The position numbers and the translations under genes are program-made. Shown one piece after another: positions 20,532-30,600 of a stretch of DNA of 64,000 nucleotides. The stretch comes from an uncultured Schlesneria sp. Lineage in GTDB: Bacteria; Planctomycetota; Planctomycetia; Planctomycetales; Planctomycetaceae. Under the pieces are notes generated by a model. It searched no databases. It was not told the origin of the DNA and saw nothing but the letters and a program-made list of their open reading frames with translations. The stretch is taken from positions 1-64,000 of the forward strand of contig CAIOKO010000040.1 of the NCBI GenBank assembly GCA_903858935.1. The letters are read 5' to 3'. The number at the start of each line of letters is the position of its first letter. Within the stretch, counting starts at the first letter, position 1.

Positions 20532-20639
20532 GTCAGCGTTCCCAGAAGATGTTTTACTGTTGATTGACAGAATCAAAATCCAGGCGCTGATGTCATCTGG
20601 CTTGTGATTGTCGCGGTTGTTAATCCCTGAAGAGTTTTC

Positions 20640-23342
20640 ATGCTTAGTTTTGATGCGAGTTCATTTGCAATCGCCGGGGCCATCGCGGCGGCCGGACCGA
20701 TCCTGATTCATCTTTTGAATCGACGACGATTCAAAACGGTGAATTGGGCTGCGATGGACTTTCTCCGTGAAGCGATCGAGCGCAACCGCAAAGTTCTGCA
20801 CTTGCGAGATATCCTGCTGCTGGCGCTACGAATGCTGGCGATCTTATTGTTTGGCCTGGTGTTGTCCCGTCCGTTTTTCAAAGGGGCAGCATCGACCGCG
20901 ATGTGGCAGGCCTTGTTACTTGGGCTGTGCCTGCTGGTTTCGTTTGGATTCGCGATCGGATGGGTGACCAGCCGAAGCGGACGGGGCAAAGTTTTGCTCG
21001 CCACGGGAATGCTGGCAGGACTACTCGCATCAGGTTTTCAATTGTATGGATTAGCTCGACAGTCCGCTGATGTGAATGAATCAATGGCCAGCGCACGGGC
21101 GCCTGTGCATGCAGTCATTGTGATTGACAACAGTCGCAGCCTGGGGGTGGAATCACTCGGTGGAACGCTGCTAGATCGTGCAAAAGGGAAAGGAGCAGAG
21201 TTCATCGATTCTCTGCCACCCGAAAGCCGGATCACTCTGATTCCACTCGCTGGTTCTGAAGACCCGTTTACGTTGGATGCCTATCGCAATAAGGACGACG
21301 CACGGCGAGCCCTCGATCGTGTGAAGCTTGTCGATGCCGAGGGAGGAATCCGGGCTGGACTGGAACTTGCCGAACAGGCATGCCGTCAGACAGTTGACCC
21401 ACCTTCAAAACGGGTCGTTTTGCTCACCGATTTGCAAGCGACCGCATGGCAATCGGTTGTTTCCGTTGATTTATTGCAACGTCTCTCGGGCCTGCAGGTT
21501 GTCAATGTGGCGACAATGCCCGCAAGAAATGTCTGGGTCACTGGCCTGCATATTGAAGATGGACTGACAAGTTCTGAAGTCCCTTGTCGATTGCTTGCTC
21601 GATTACATGCAAGCGGTATCGGAACTGGCTCAGATCTGCCTGCAGAAAGTGAATCGTTTGCAGTACAGATCAAGCTGTTAGTCGACGGAGCCGAAGCGGC
21701 CAGTCAGGTGATTGACTTGACGCCCGGACAGGAACGAGAGATCGAGTTCGCGCACCAGTTCGATCTGCTTGCGGACCCGCTGAAACCAGGTTCTGCCGTT
21801 GTGACAATTGCTGTGCAGTCGGAACTGGCTTCTTCAGATCAACTTCCCGCCGACAATCGGCAGCAGGTCGTCGTGCCAATTGTGGCATCACTGCCGGTAA
21901 TTTTTATTGATCAGCTTGGAGATCAGGAAAATCTCGAACAGAACAAAATTGGTGAGACGTATTCTTTACGTCATTTGATGGCTCCCCGGTCAAGTTCTGA
22001 TAAATCACAACGACGATTGATTCACATCGAGCACATACGACCCGATCAAGTGACGCAGGAATTACTGGAAACAGCGCGGCTTGTCGTTATTGCGGGGGTA
22101 GAAAAGCCGGATGAGGCAACAGTTCGATTACTGCGCGATTTCGTTCAGCAGGGGGGCCCGCTGGTGATTCTCGCCGGAGGGAATTTTGACCCGACGGCAT
22201 GGACAGAACGGGCGTGGCTGTCAGGGCAAGGAATACTTCCGGCCCCGCTCGATTCGAAACCGGTCGGATTCACTCCTAATGATGCGCCGGGACAACTACA
22301 TCCGTTCTACGCACTCTTCGGGTCGATGCAGCATGACTTTTTTCTGATCGAAGGTGAAGACCCCAGGGTACTCTCGTCACTGTTTGAAGCAACACCGTTT
22401 TTTAAAGCCGTTCGCGCCGATCTTAGTCCGAACGTTCTTGAGAATCTCGCCGCGACAGAGACCAGACGATTTTCGGACGAAAGGACTTTCCTCGACAACT
22501 ATCTGGCTCGTACGACGACACGTCACGATCGCGCTGGCAGTTCTGGCATACTTGACGAAGATGATCTGACGTTTCGCCGGCTTGAACCGATCTGGTGGAA
22601 CTGGCGATCGGCACTCCCTCTCGTTGATCGCTCATTGGCTCCTGTGGAATCAGCAAAACGAAGTCAGCCACGCGTGCTTGCCGCATTCGATGGAGATCAT
22701 GGTCCCTTTGTCGTTGAACGTCGTGTCGGTGCAGGTCGAATTGTTCTCTTTACAAGCGGAGTCACGTCCGACTGGAACCTGCTTCGGGGCTCAGCGGCGA
22801 TGTACATGTTTCATCGCGCCTTTTGTCAGTTGATGGAAGGAACCCTTCCATCAAGAAACTACGTTGCGGGCCAAAAGATGACCTTACCTGTCGAACGACG
22901 AAGCGATGTCAGATATTGGTTAATCCGACCAACGGGAGTCAAAGAGCCTTTGAATGTGGACGTGATTGGTGCAAACGTCTCTGGTGTCACCATTCGTCGT
23001 CCCGTACTGGCGGGGACCTATGCCGTAACTTCAGAACAGACTGACACCACGTCGCCTGGTTCGGCATCGAATCGACTGGAAGAAATTTCGTTGGCGGTGA
23101 ACGGATCGGAAAATGAATCGGATATGACAGCAATCTCGATCGCCGACCTGCAACAAAAGCTTGGACACGACGATGTTCGTATTCTGGCTGCCGACGAGCC
23201 AATTCGGCTGGAGGGGGGTGCCCGTCGCGGTCAAGATCTGTGGAAGCTGTGCGGCTGGTGTGCCTTGGGATGCCTGTTGTTCGAAATGATGGTACTGGCC
23301 TGGCCCATGCTGGGGAAAAAGAGTCAGGTGACGCAACAATGA
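20640..23342 (+). CDS. BatA domain / von Willebrand factor A-like membrane protein
   Basis: N-terminal BatA signature 'AAAGPILIHLLNRRRFKTVNWAAMDFLREAIERNRK' and vWA-like 'VIVIDNSRSLGVESLGGTLLDRAKGKGAEFI'. Confidence 0.85.
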   Translation: MLSFDASSFAIAGAIAAAGPILIHLLNRRRFKTVNWAAMDFLREAIERNRKVLHLRDILLLALRMLAILLFGLVLSRPFFKGAASTAMWQALLLGLCLLVSFGFAIGWVTSRSGRGKVLLATGMLAGLLASGFQLYGLARQSADVNESMASARAPVHAVIVIDNSRSLGVESLGGTLLDRAKGKGAEFIDSLPPESRITLIPLAGSEDPFTLDAYRNKDDARRALDRVKLVDAEGGIRAGLELAEQACRQTVDPPSKRVVLLTDLQATAWQSVVSVDLLQRLSGLQVVNVATMPARNVWVTGLHIEDGLTSSEVPCRLLARLHASGIGTGSDLPAESESFAVQIKLLVDGAEAASQVIDLTPGQEREIEFAHQFDLLADPLKPGSAVVTIAVQSELASSDQLPADNRQQVVVPIVASLPVIFIDQLGDQENLEQNKIGETYSLRHLMAPRSSSDKSQRRLIHIEHIRPDQVTQELLETARLVVIAGVEKPDEATVRLLRDFVQQGGPLVILAGGNFDPTAWTERAWLSGQGILPAPLDSKPVGFTPNDAPGQLHPFYALFGSMQHDFFLIEGEDPRVLSSLFEATPFFKAVRADLSPNVLENLAATETRRFSDERTFLDNYLARTTTRHDRAGSSGILDEDDLTFRRLEPIWWNWRSALPLVDRSLAPVESAKRSQPRVLAAFDGDHGPFVVERRVGAGRIVLFTSGVTSDWNLLRGSAAMYMFHRAFCQLMEGTLPSRNYVAGQKMTLPVERRSDVRYWLIRPTGVKEPLNVDVIGANVSGVTIRRPVLAGTYAVTSEQTDTTSPGSASNRLEEISLAVNGSENESDMTAISIADLQQKLGHDDVRILAADEPIRLEGGARRGQDLWKLCGWCALGCLLFEMMVLAWPMLGKKSQVTQQ

Positions 23343-25825
23343 ATTGGACGGGGACGATTGGACGACTGCTAGGCCATGACGACGTGTCGAAGATCGAATC
23401 GGCACGAGTCTCCTTTGGTTCGGCGTGGGCACACACCTCGCCTGCCTTAGTCCTGTTTGGCTGTCTCGGTCTGACCGCCTTAACGGTCTGGTTCTATTTG
23501 CGATGGCAGGCATTTGGACATCGTCCAACACGTTTGTTACTGGCCGCGTTGCGAGCGATCTCGCTGTCGTTGCTACTGCTGATTTTAGCTGATCCGACCC
23601 TGGAACTGTCGCTGGTCAGTATGCCGAAACCTGTGCTATGGCTTCTACTGGATGGAAGCGACAGTATGTCGATCCCGGACGAATTCCCAGAGTCCGATCG
23701 GAACACTTTGGCGAAGGCCGTTGATCTGAATGGGTATCGAGCTTTGCAAAAAGCCGAGAATCGCTCGCAAGAAAAGGTTCCCGGTCCAGGCCAGGCCGAA
23801 TCAGCCGACCGACCGACCCGTGCCGATTACGCAAGATCGCTTTTGTTGAAGATGGATCGGAACCTGCTCGAGCGATTGTCGACGAATTTTCGACTTCGGT
23901 TTTTCAGTTTTGGTGAAGCGGCGGGAGTTCGGCTGTTAAACAACAGTGACTCGAAAGACCATCGTCTGCCGGTTGAATACTGGCAGGCGACAGGAAACGT
24001 GACAGCGTTAGGTGATGCGTTTGAGGATCTGGCTCGTCAACACGCGACGGACAACCTGGCAGCGGTGCTTGTTATCAGCGACTTCGACCAAAACTCTGGC
24101 ACGCCACCACTTTCTGCCGCCAAGAAGCTTGGAGTTCCTGTTTTCACCGTGGGGGTCGGATCGCTCACTGCTGTTGATTTGAGCGTCGATTTACTCGCCC
24201 CGCCAACGATGAAAAAAGCCGAATCTTCCACCTTTAGCGTCACGGTTCGGCAACGTGAACTTGAAAACGCATCTGTTACCGTCCGGCTTTACTCGAATGC
24301 ACCAGGGAATGGCGAGGCCGACTCCTCGACCAGAGTACTGATCGGAGAAAAGACGATTACGATCGTCGGAGGGAGTTCGCAGATCGAGTTTCCGTATACT
24401 CCCGATGGAACCGGCCGGTTTGTATTTACAGCCGAAGTTGATCCTGTTGCGGGTGAAGTCGTCACGCAGAACAATCGAGTGGAGCGGGAAGTCAATATTA
24501 TCGACGATTTTCTGCGTCTGATGTTTGTCGAATACGAACCGACGTGGGAATGGCGGTTTGTTAAAGAAGTATTTTATCGCGACAAACTTGTCGGTGCGCG
24601 CGGCTTTCGCACGTTTCTGCGTTCGGCAGATCCTGTCGTCCGCGAAACCAACGATCTGTTTTTACCAACACTGACACTTCCACGAAGTCAGTTCTTCGAG
24701 AACGACGTCATCTTCCTTGGTGATATGCCCGCCTCAGCATTGAGCACTCGTTTCTGTGAAATGACGAAAGAATTTGTGAGCCAGTTTGGTGGGGGGCTGG
24801 TCGTGATCGCTGGACCTCGATTTGGTCCAGGTCAACTGGCTGAGACTCCGTTAGCCGACATGCTGCCGGTCGTGGTCGATCCCGATTCCAAGCGGCGTGA
24901 CGGCAAGGAATTTCGGCTGACTCTGACACCCGTCGCAGGTCAATTCGATTTTATGCGACTTGGACTGACTGATGCTGAAAACCTTAAAGGCTGGAATAAT
25001 CTGAGCAAACTTCCCTGGTATCAGCCAGTCCGCCGAGTCGAATCAAGGGGAACTCAGGTTTTAGCCGAACATCCGACCGATATGTGCGCCGATGGCAAGA
25101 CTCCACAGCCGTTAATTGCCATACGGCAATACGGTCGCGGCGAAGTCGTGTACGTGGCTTTCGATGAAATGTGGCGGCTACGAAAACTTTATGGCGAAAG
25201 TTTTTACCGTCAGTTCTGGGGCCAATTGATTCACCGGCTGGGATTGAGCCATGCGCTTGGCAGTCATAAGCGCTTTGTCGTCAGAACAGACAAGACACAA
25301 TTTCGCTCGGATGATCAGGTGCAGGTGACAGTCGAAGCCTATGATAAAGAGTTTCATCCATTGGATGAAAAAGAAATTCCCGACCGACGACTCTCCGCCG
25401 AACTGATTCGTCCTGATCGTGACTCTGAGGGAAACCGTGCGCAGACTTTTGGTATCCCCCAACTTAAACAGGGGATCTTCGAAACAAGAGTTCCTGTATT
25501 CAGCGGGGGCGAATATCTGTTGCGAGTCACTGACCCGATTGCGAACGAGGTTGTTGAGATGAACTTCAATGTCGCAAATGTTTCCATCGAGCGACGCAAT
25601 CCGATTCGAAACGTGATGTTGCAAAAGAACATCGCGGCGGAAACGGGTGGCAAATCGTATGACCTGCTGGATGTCGACCAGTTTCCGGATGAATTTCAGC
25701 CCGTCCGTCAAAAGGAGACAAGCTTAGAAATCATTCCTTTGTGGAGTACCTGGCTGACATTCGGGCTGATGATTTCGCTTTTGATCGTGGAATGGTTTGT
25801 CAGAAAACGGGTGAATTTGGCTTAA
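23339..25825 (+). CDS. vWA/glutamine amidotransferase-like membrane protein of the BatA/MoxR cluster
   Basis: 'VLWLLLDGSDSMSIPDEFPESDR' (vWA MIDAS-like) plus N- and C-terminal TMs; ATG overlaps previous stop (ATGA). Confidence 0.75.
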   Translation: MNWTGTIGRLLGHDDVSKIESARVSFGSAWAHTSPALVLFGCLGLTALTVWFYLRWQAFGHRPTRLLLAALRAISLSLLLLILADPTLELSLVSMPKPVLWLLLDGSDSMSIPDEFPESDRNTLAKAVDLNGYRALQKAENRSQEKVPGPGQAESADRPTRADYARSLLLKMDRNLLERLSTNFRLRFFSFGEAAGVRLLNNSDSKDHRLPVEYWQATGNVTALGDAFEDLARQHATDNLAAVLVISDFDQNSGTPPLSAAKKLGVPVFTVGVGSLTAVDLSVDLLAPPTMKKAESSTFSVTVRQRELENASVTVRLYSNAPGNGEADSSTRVLIGEKTITIVGGSSQIEFPYTPDGTGRFVFTAEVDPVAGEVVTQNNRVEREVNIIDDFLRLMFVEYEPTWEWRFVKEVFYRDKLVGARGFRTFLRSADPVVRETNDLFLPTLTLPRSQFFENDVIFLGDMPASALSTRFCEMTKEFVSQFGGGLVVIAGPRFGPGQLAETPLADMLPVVVDPDSKRRDGKEFRLTLTPVAGQFDFMRLGLTDAENLKGWNNLSKLPWYQPVRRVESRGTQVLAEHPTDMCADGKTPQPLIAIRQYGRGEVVYVAFDEMWRLRKLYGESFYRQFWGQLIHRLGLSHALGSHKRFVVRTDKTQFRSDDQVQVTVEAYDKEFHPLDEKEIPDRRLSAELIRPDRDSEGNRAQTFGIPQLKQGIFETRVPVFSGGEYLLRVTDPIANEVVEMNFNVANVSIERRNPIRNVMLQKNIAAETGGKSYDLLDVDQFPDEFQPVRQKETSLEIIPLWSTWLTFGLMISLLIVEWFVRKRVNLA

Positions 25826-27519
25826 TGATGCAGACCAAACTGAGGATACTTCGCTCCGAACTCGGCCGCCTTCAGCGGAAGCGGGCATTCGTGCGCTGGG
25901 CAAGTGCTCTTTGTGCGCTCACCGCATTTTTGTTGTGGTTACTGGTCGCGGCATTCCTTGCGGACTGGTCCTTCAATCTGTCGATCAGTCGTCGCACGGC
26001 ACTTTTGGCCGCCTGGATTTCAGGAGGGCTTTGGACTCTCAAGAAGTTTGTCTGGCCAGTCATTTGGGTGAGAGAAACTGCGGAAGATGTCGCACTGATC
26101 GTCGAACAACAGAATCATATCGACAGCGACCTTGTCGCGGCGTTGCAGTTCGAGCGACCCGAAGCAAAGAAATGGGGATCATCACGACTTGCCGATGCGG
26201 TTGTGGATTATGTCGCGGAATTCAGTCCTTCCCTGAATGTTTTTGAAGGGTTTTCGTACCGGCCGTTACCTCAACGAGCGATCGGACTCGGCGTGACAGT
26301 CTTACTTGTTGCTGGATCGGCGTTCGCATTTCCCGGTCACGCGTCTGCGTTCTGGAACCGTTTTTTCCTCGGTACGGCACACTATCCGACGAAAACCAGA
26401 ATCGAATCGATCGGGATCAACGGCAACGACATACCTGTCTTTGAATCACTTAAGATGTCGCAGGTTCGGATCCCTTATGGCCAGCCAATCACAGTTGAAG
26501 TCAACTGTGGTGGCGAAATTCCATCGTCGGGGTATGCCAGCTTATCCAGTTTGCATAGTGATTCAGTGAACCGAATAGAATTCGGTAAGGTCTCTGGCAG
26601 TTCGAAAACGTTTGCGGGTGAGATGACACATATCGCTGATTCATTTCGCGTGCGATTTCATTTTGGCGATGCCGTATCCGATGCCGCCGAAGTGACGATT
26701 GTGCCGTTGCCTCTGATCGATATGGCATGGACCATCACACCTCCCAATTATGCAAAGGGATCGTTGAAGCCAGGTGAGTACGATGGGGGGTCGCGACAAT
26801 TTTCCGTACTGGAAGGTTCGTCGGCGACGTTAAGACTGGTTTGTTCTAACAAACCGCTGACGTCAGCCCGATTGACGATGGGAGAAGTGACTTACGATCT
26901 GGTGTCATCGACCGATGACCAACACCGAGTCACGACGTGGAGGTTACCGCCGAATTCTCCATTTGAAACGATCACCGAGGCTCTCAAGTACGAGATCCAG
27001 GTGACTGATCGCGATGGTCTGGCATTAGAGACGCCAATCGCCGGAGAGATTCGACTGAAAACCGATCGATCGCCCCGGATCGTTGCCTCGGCAGTCACCC
27101 GACAGGTTCTTCCGACCGCTCAGCCAAAACTCGATTATGCCGCAGGTGATGACTACGGAGTCGCGAACATTGTGGCTGTGATCAATATTTCTCGCGAGGA
27201 TGGTCGGACGTCTCGGCATGAGGTTGTGGCAAAGGTTGTCGAGGAAAAGGACCAGCCGCAGACGATTGTTCGAGGTCAGGTGACCATCCCTTTATCGACG
27301 TATGAACTGCTTAAAGGGGACGAAGTAAAAGTCGTCCTCGAGGCGACGGACTGGCGAGGCAGCATTTCGGGCCAGAAGGGACTGGGCGAACCCATTAGTT
27401 TTACAGTGACGGACTTGAACGGCATCCTGGTGCAGACTGGTGAAGAAGACAAGAAGTCGGCGAAACAACTGGATGAGATCTTGCGACGCGAAATGGGGAT
27501 TGGCGGGGATAAGAAGTGA
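25825..27519 (+). CDS. DUF4175-like membrane protein of the BatA/MoxR cluster
   Basis: Two N-terminal TMs and an Ig-like region; start overlaps previous stop (TAATG). Architecture resembles planctomycete MoxR-cluster proteins. Confidence 0.6.
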   Translation: MMQTKLRILRSELGRLQRKRAFVRWASALCALTAFLLWLLVAAFLADWSFNLSISRRTALLAAWISGGLWTLKKFVWPVIWVRETAEDVALIVEQQNHIDSDLVAALQFERPEAKKWGSSRLADAVVDYVAEFSPSLNVFEGFSYRPLPQRAIGLGVTVLLVAGSAFAFPGHASAFWNRFFLGTAHYPTKTRIESIGINGNDIPVFESLKMSQVRIPYGQPITVEVNCGGEIPSSGYASLSSLHSDSVNRIEFGKVSGSSKTFAGEMTHIADSFRVRFHFGDAVSDAAEVTIVPLPLIDMAWTITPPNYAKGSLKPGEYDGGSRQFSVLEGSSATLRLVCSNKPLTSARLTMGEVTYDLVSSTDDQHRVTTWRLPPNSPFETITEALKYEIQVTDRDGLALETPIAGEIRLKTDRSPRIVASAVTRQVLPTAQPKLDYAAGDDYGVANIVAVINISREDGRTSRHEVVAKVVEEKDQPQTIVRGQVTIPLSTYELLKGDEVKVVLEATDWRGSISGQKGLGEPISFTVTDLNGILVQTGEEDKKSAKQLDEILRREMGIGGDKK

Positions 27520-27541
27520 ATGAAGAAAGAAATCGAAGAAT

Positions 27542-27618
27542 GGGACTTAGGGGACTAATGAGACCTATCAGACAATATAAGTCTCATAGGTCCTATACGC
27601 CCCATAAGTCTGCTTTTT
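27542..27618. repeat. Imperfect long inverted repeat built from 9-bp GGGACYTAT-like units, followed by CTTTTT
   Basis: Left arm GGGACTTAG GGGACTAAT GAGACCTAT CAGACAATA; right arm TAAGTCTCATAGGTCCTATACGCCCCATAAGTCTG (reverse complement has the same 9-mers). Confidence 0.75.
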
Positions 27619-27696
27619 AAAAACCAACCACTTTTGCCAAGCCCTGAATCCAAAAAACGATTACTAATGTCAGCAGCAGTTTGAAGGGGTTCGAAA

Positions 27697-30600
27697 ATGT
27701 TATCGATCCAATTGCGGCAGGTTGTGATTTATCTGTTGGTCGTAATCTTCTGCAGCAGCAAGTTTCTGGTCGCTCAGGTACTTGAGCCTGAAGCGTTGCA
27801 ACGAAAGCAGGAAGACCAGCAGCGCGCTCGCACGTTGACACGAGACTTGCTGGGTGGAGTGCTCGACGTGCAATTACGCCAGCTCGAAGAAAACGGACTT
27901 TCCGATCAAGAGATTTATCGCGACATCAAGCTCATGCGATCAAATCTGAATCATCTGGTCGAAACCGAAATGTCGAAGGTTGTTGACCTGTTGGCCGAAG
28001 CTCAGCGGTTGCCTGCCGAAAGACGTGAAGCAACTTTTGTCGAGGCACGGCAACAAATTCGAACGGTTGTTCGGCAACTGGCGATCGAACGGCAAAACCT
28101 GTTGAAGCGATTGAAAATTGCCGAATTGGCGGAGCAGGTCCGACGATTAATACGGCAGCAGATGGTCGTGCAAACGGCCACCAAAGGGCTACCTGCGGAA
28201 ACACAGGCTCGCCAGGAAGCACTGACATTGAAGACAATTGAAGACCAGCGTGACGTGAAGGAATTATTCCTGCATCTGGTCGACACAATGGTCGACATGA
28301 AATCCTGGAGCGGTTTGTTAGCGGCGACTGCTGCAGACGGGTTACGAATTCTAAAAACGGCCGAAGTCGGGAAGCATTTCGATGGAGCAGGTCGTCAGCT
28401 GCAAGCCGTGAAATACACCGTCGCCTGTGAAGAACAGGAGCTGGTGATCAAGGGGCTCAGAGAGCTTTTGAAAGTGATCGAGCGGACTCAGGGAGCGCTG
28501 AATTCAGAACACATGGCATCGATCGATCGTATTCGGGCATTGACCGACAGGCAGAAACAACTTCGTGAAGAAACGAAATCACTTGCAGATAATCAACCTC
28601 CTTCGGCAGAAATGGTTGAGCGACAATCCGAGCTTCAGAAAGAAATTACTAAACTCACTGAAGTCATTCGTGACAACACCAAGGCCGACTCGCATATCCA
28701 GCAGGCGGAGGCTGCAGCCCTCGAAGCGGCAACAAATCTGCTCGATGGCAAACTTGAACAGGCAACTGCCGATCAAGGTCGCGTACTGGGCAATCTCGCG
28801 GCATTGGAACTCGCATTGAAGGATCAGGCAAAACAGCAGTCGCGCGACAAATCAGCGAATGAACTGGCCAGCGCCGTCAAAGCACTTCAGGTCGCCAAGT
28901 CGATGTTGTCCGAGGCTCAGAATAAGCAGGCTTCTGCGGAGTCGAAGGCGGAAACGAACGCACAGTCCGCAGCACCCGATACAAAACAAGTCGCGCAGAT
29001 CACTCAACGTGCGAAAGACGAACTTGAATTGCCGGCGGCTGTCGTGAACGCATTGGCTGATACGACGCGTGCTGCTAACGAAGCGACGACAAATCTGGAA
29101 TCAGCCGCAGCCGAAAAAGCGAATGCGGTTGAAGAAAAGGCTCTCAAAAAAGAGCGAGATACACTTGATCGCGCAATGGCCACTGTTGATGCGGCGCTGG
29201 CAGATGCCCAGCGTCAGGAGTCTGCGGTGAAGATCGGAGAACTCGCCCGGGCGGCCGAGGTACTCGAACGTGCAGCTGCAGAAGAACGAGCAATTGCTAA
29301 AGAGGTTGCGTCGCTCATTCGCGCCGATCAGGCTGCGGATGCAGAAACATCAGAGAAAGCAAAAGACCTGGTGATCCGGCAACAGGATGTCAAAGAGATT
29401 GCCGAGAAATCTGCAGAAGCACTCGCTCAAACGTCACCTGCCGCGTCAAGGGACGCAACCGAAGGAGCGACGAAGTCACTGGAGTCCAGGGACAAGCTGC
29501 AGGCCGTTGCAGACAAGAAGCCTGCGGATATTAAGGAAGCGGTGACTCAGGCTGTTTCATCTGCGATGGAAGCGTCACAAAAGTTGGCGGACGCAGCCAA
29601 AGAGATCCGAAAGGAAATTGTCGCGACGGCAAAGGATCTGGCTTCGCGAACCACGGCCCAGGCCGAACAGTTAGCAGATGCAAGAGCCGCGGTTGAGAAG
29701 GCCATCGACGATCTTCCATCGCAGGACAAAGTCGCGCAACTTGAAGCGGCAAAGAACGAACTTGGTCATGCGATGCAGGAACAGGCTAAGGCTTCTGGAA
29801 AGCCTGAATTAGCCCTTGCGATGGAACTCGTGAAACAAATTGCAGATTCGCTGGATGCACAAGATGCCGCTTCGGCAGCCGCAACGGCGGCTGAGTCTGG
29901 ACTTGGTTCCGAATTAAAAGCGACGACCAGGCAAGAAGAAGTGGCTGAAAAATCTTCGGTTGCCGCTGCGACCGCTGCAAAAAGGTTGCAGGCTCAGGAA
30001 GCAAAGTCACAAGGGAAACAAGATGTTCTGACAAGAGCATTGAATGAAGCTCAACAGGCTGCGGCGCAAGCAGCGAAACAGACCTTAGACGGAGATCAGC
30101 CTGCTGCGAAAGAATCTCGCCAGACGGCAGAAACAGCGTTGAAGCAAGCGTTGACGGTGGCCAAAACCGAAGCAAATGCTGTCATGAATACTTCACCGAG
30201 TGCTCCGCTCGATCAGCGATCCCAGGCAAAGGCAACAGCGGCAACCAGGGAGGCCGAAATGATGGCAACCAAGGCATCAACTGAAGCTGGGGCTGACATT
30301 CATCCGGCCGCAGTCGCAACGAATGCAGCCGAACAGGCATTAACAACTCATCCGGAACAAGCGCCGGCTGACCAGGCAACAGCCGTCGATGAATTGCAAA
30401 AGGCGGGAAAGAAACTGGATGCGGCAATTCAGAGGGCTGCAGCCGATCAGGGTAAGGCATTAGTTCATCAGGCCAAAGAGAACACCTTGCTGGCCGAAAG
30501 AATTGCTGCAATCGAACCCGCTGCAGCGGATGCAATTGGTGCCGCTGCAACGGCAGCGCAGGCGGGATCGGAAGCACTGGAATCACCCCGTCAGATGGCT

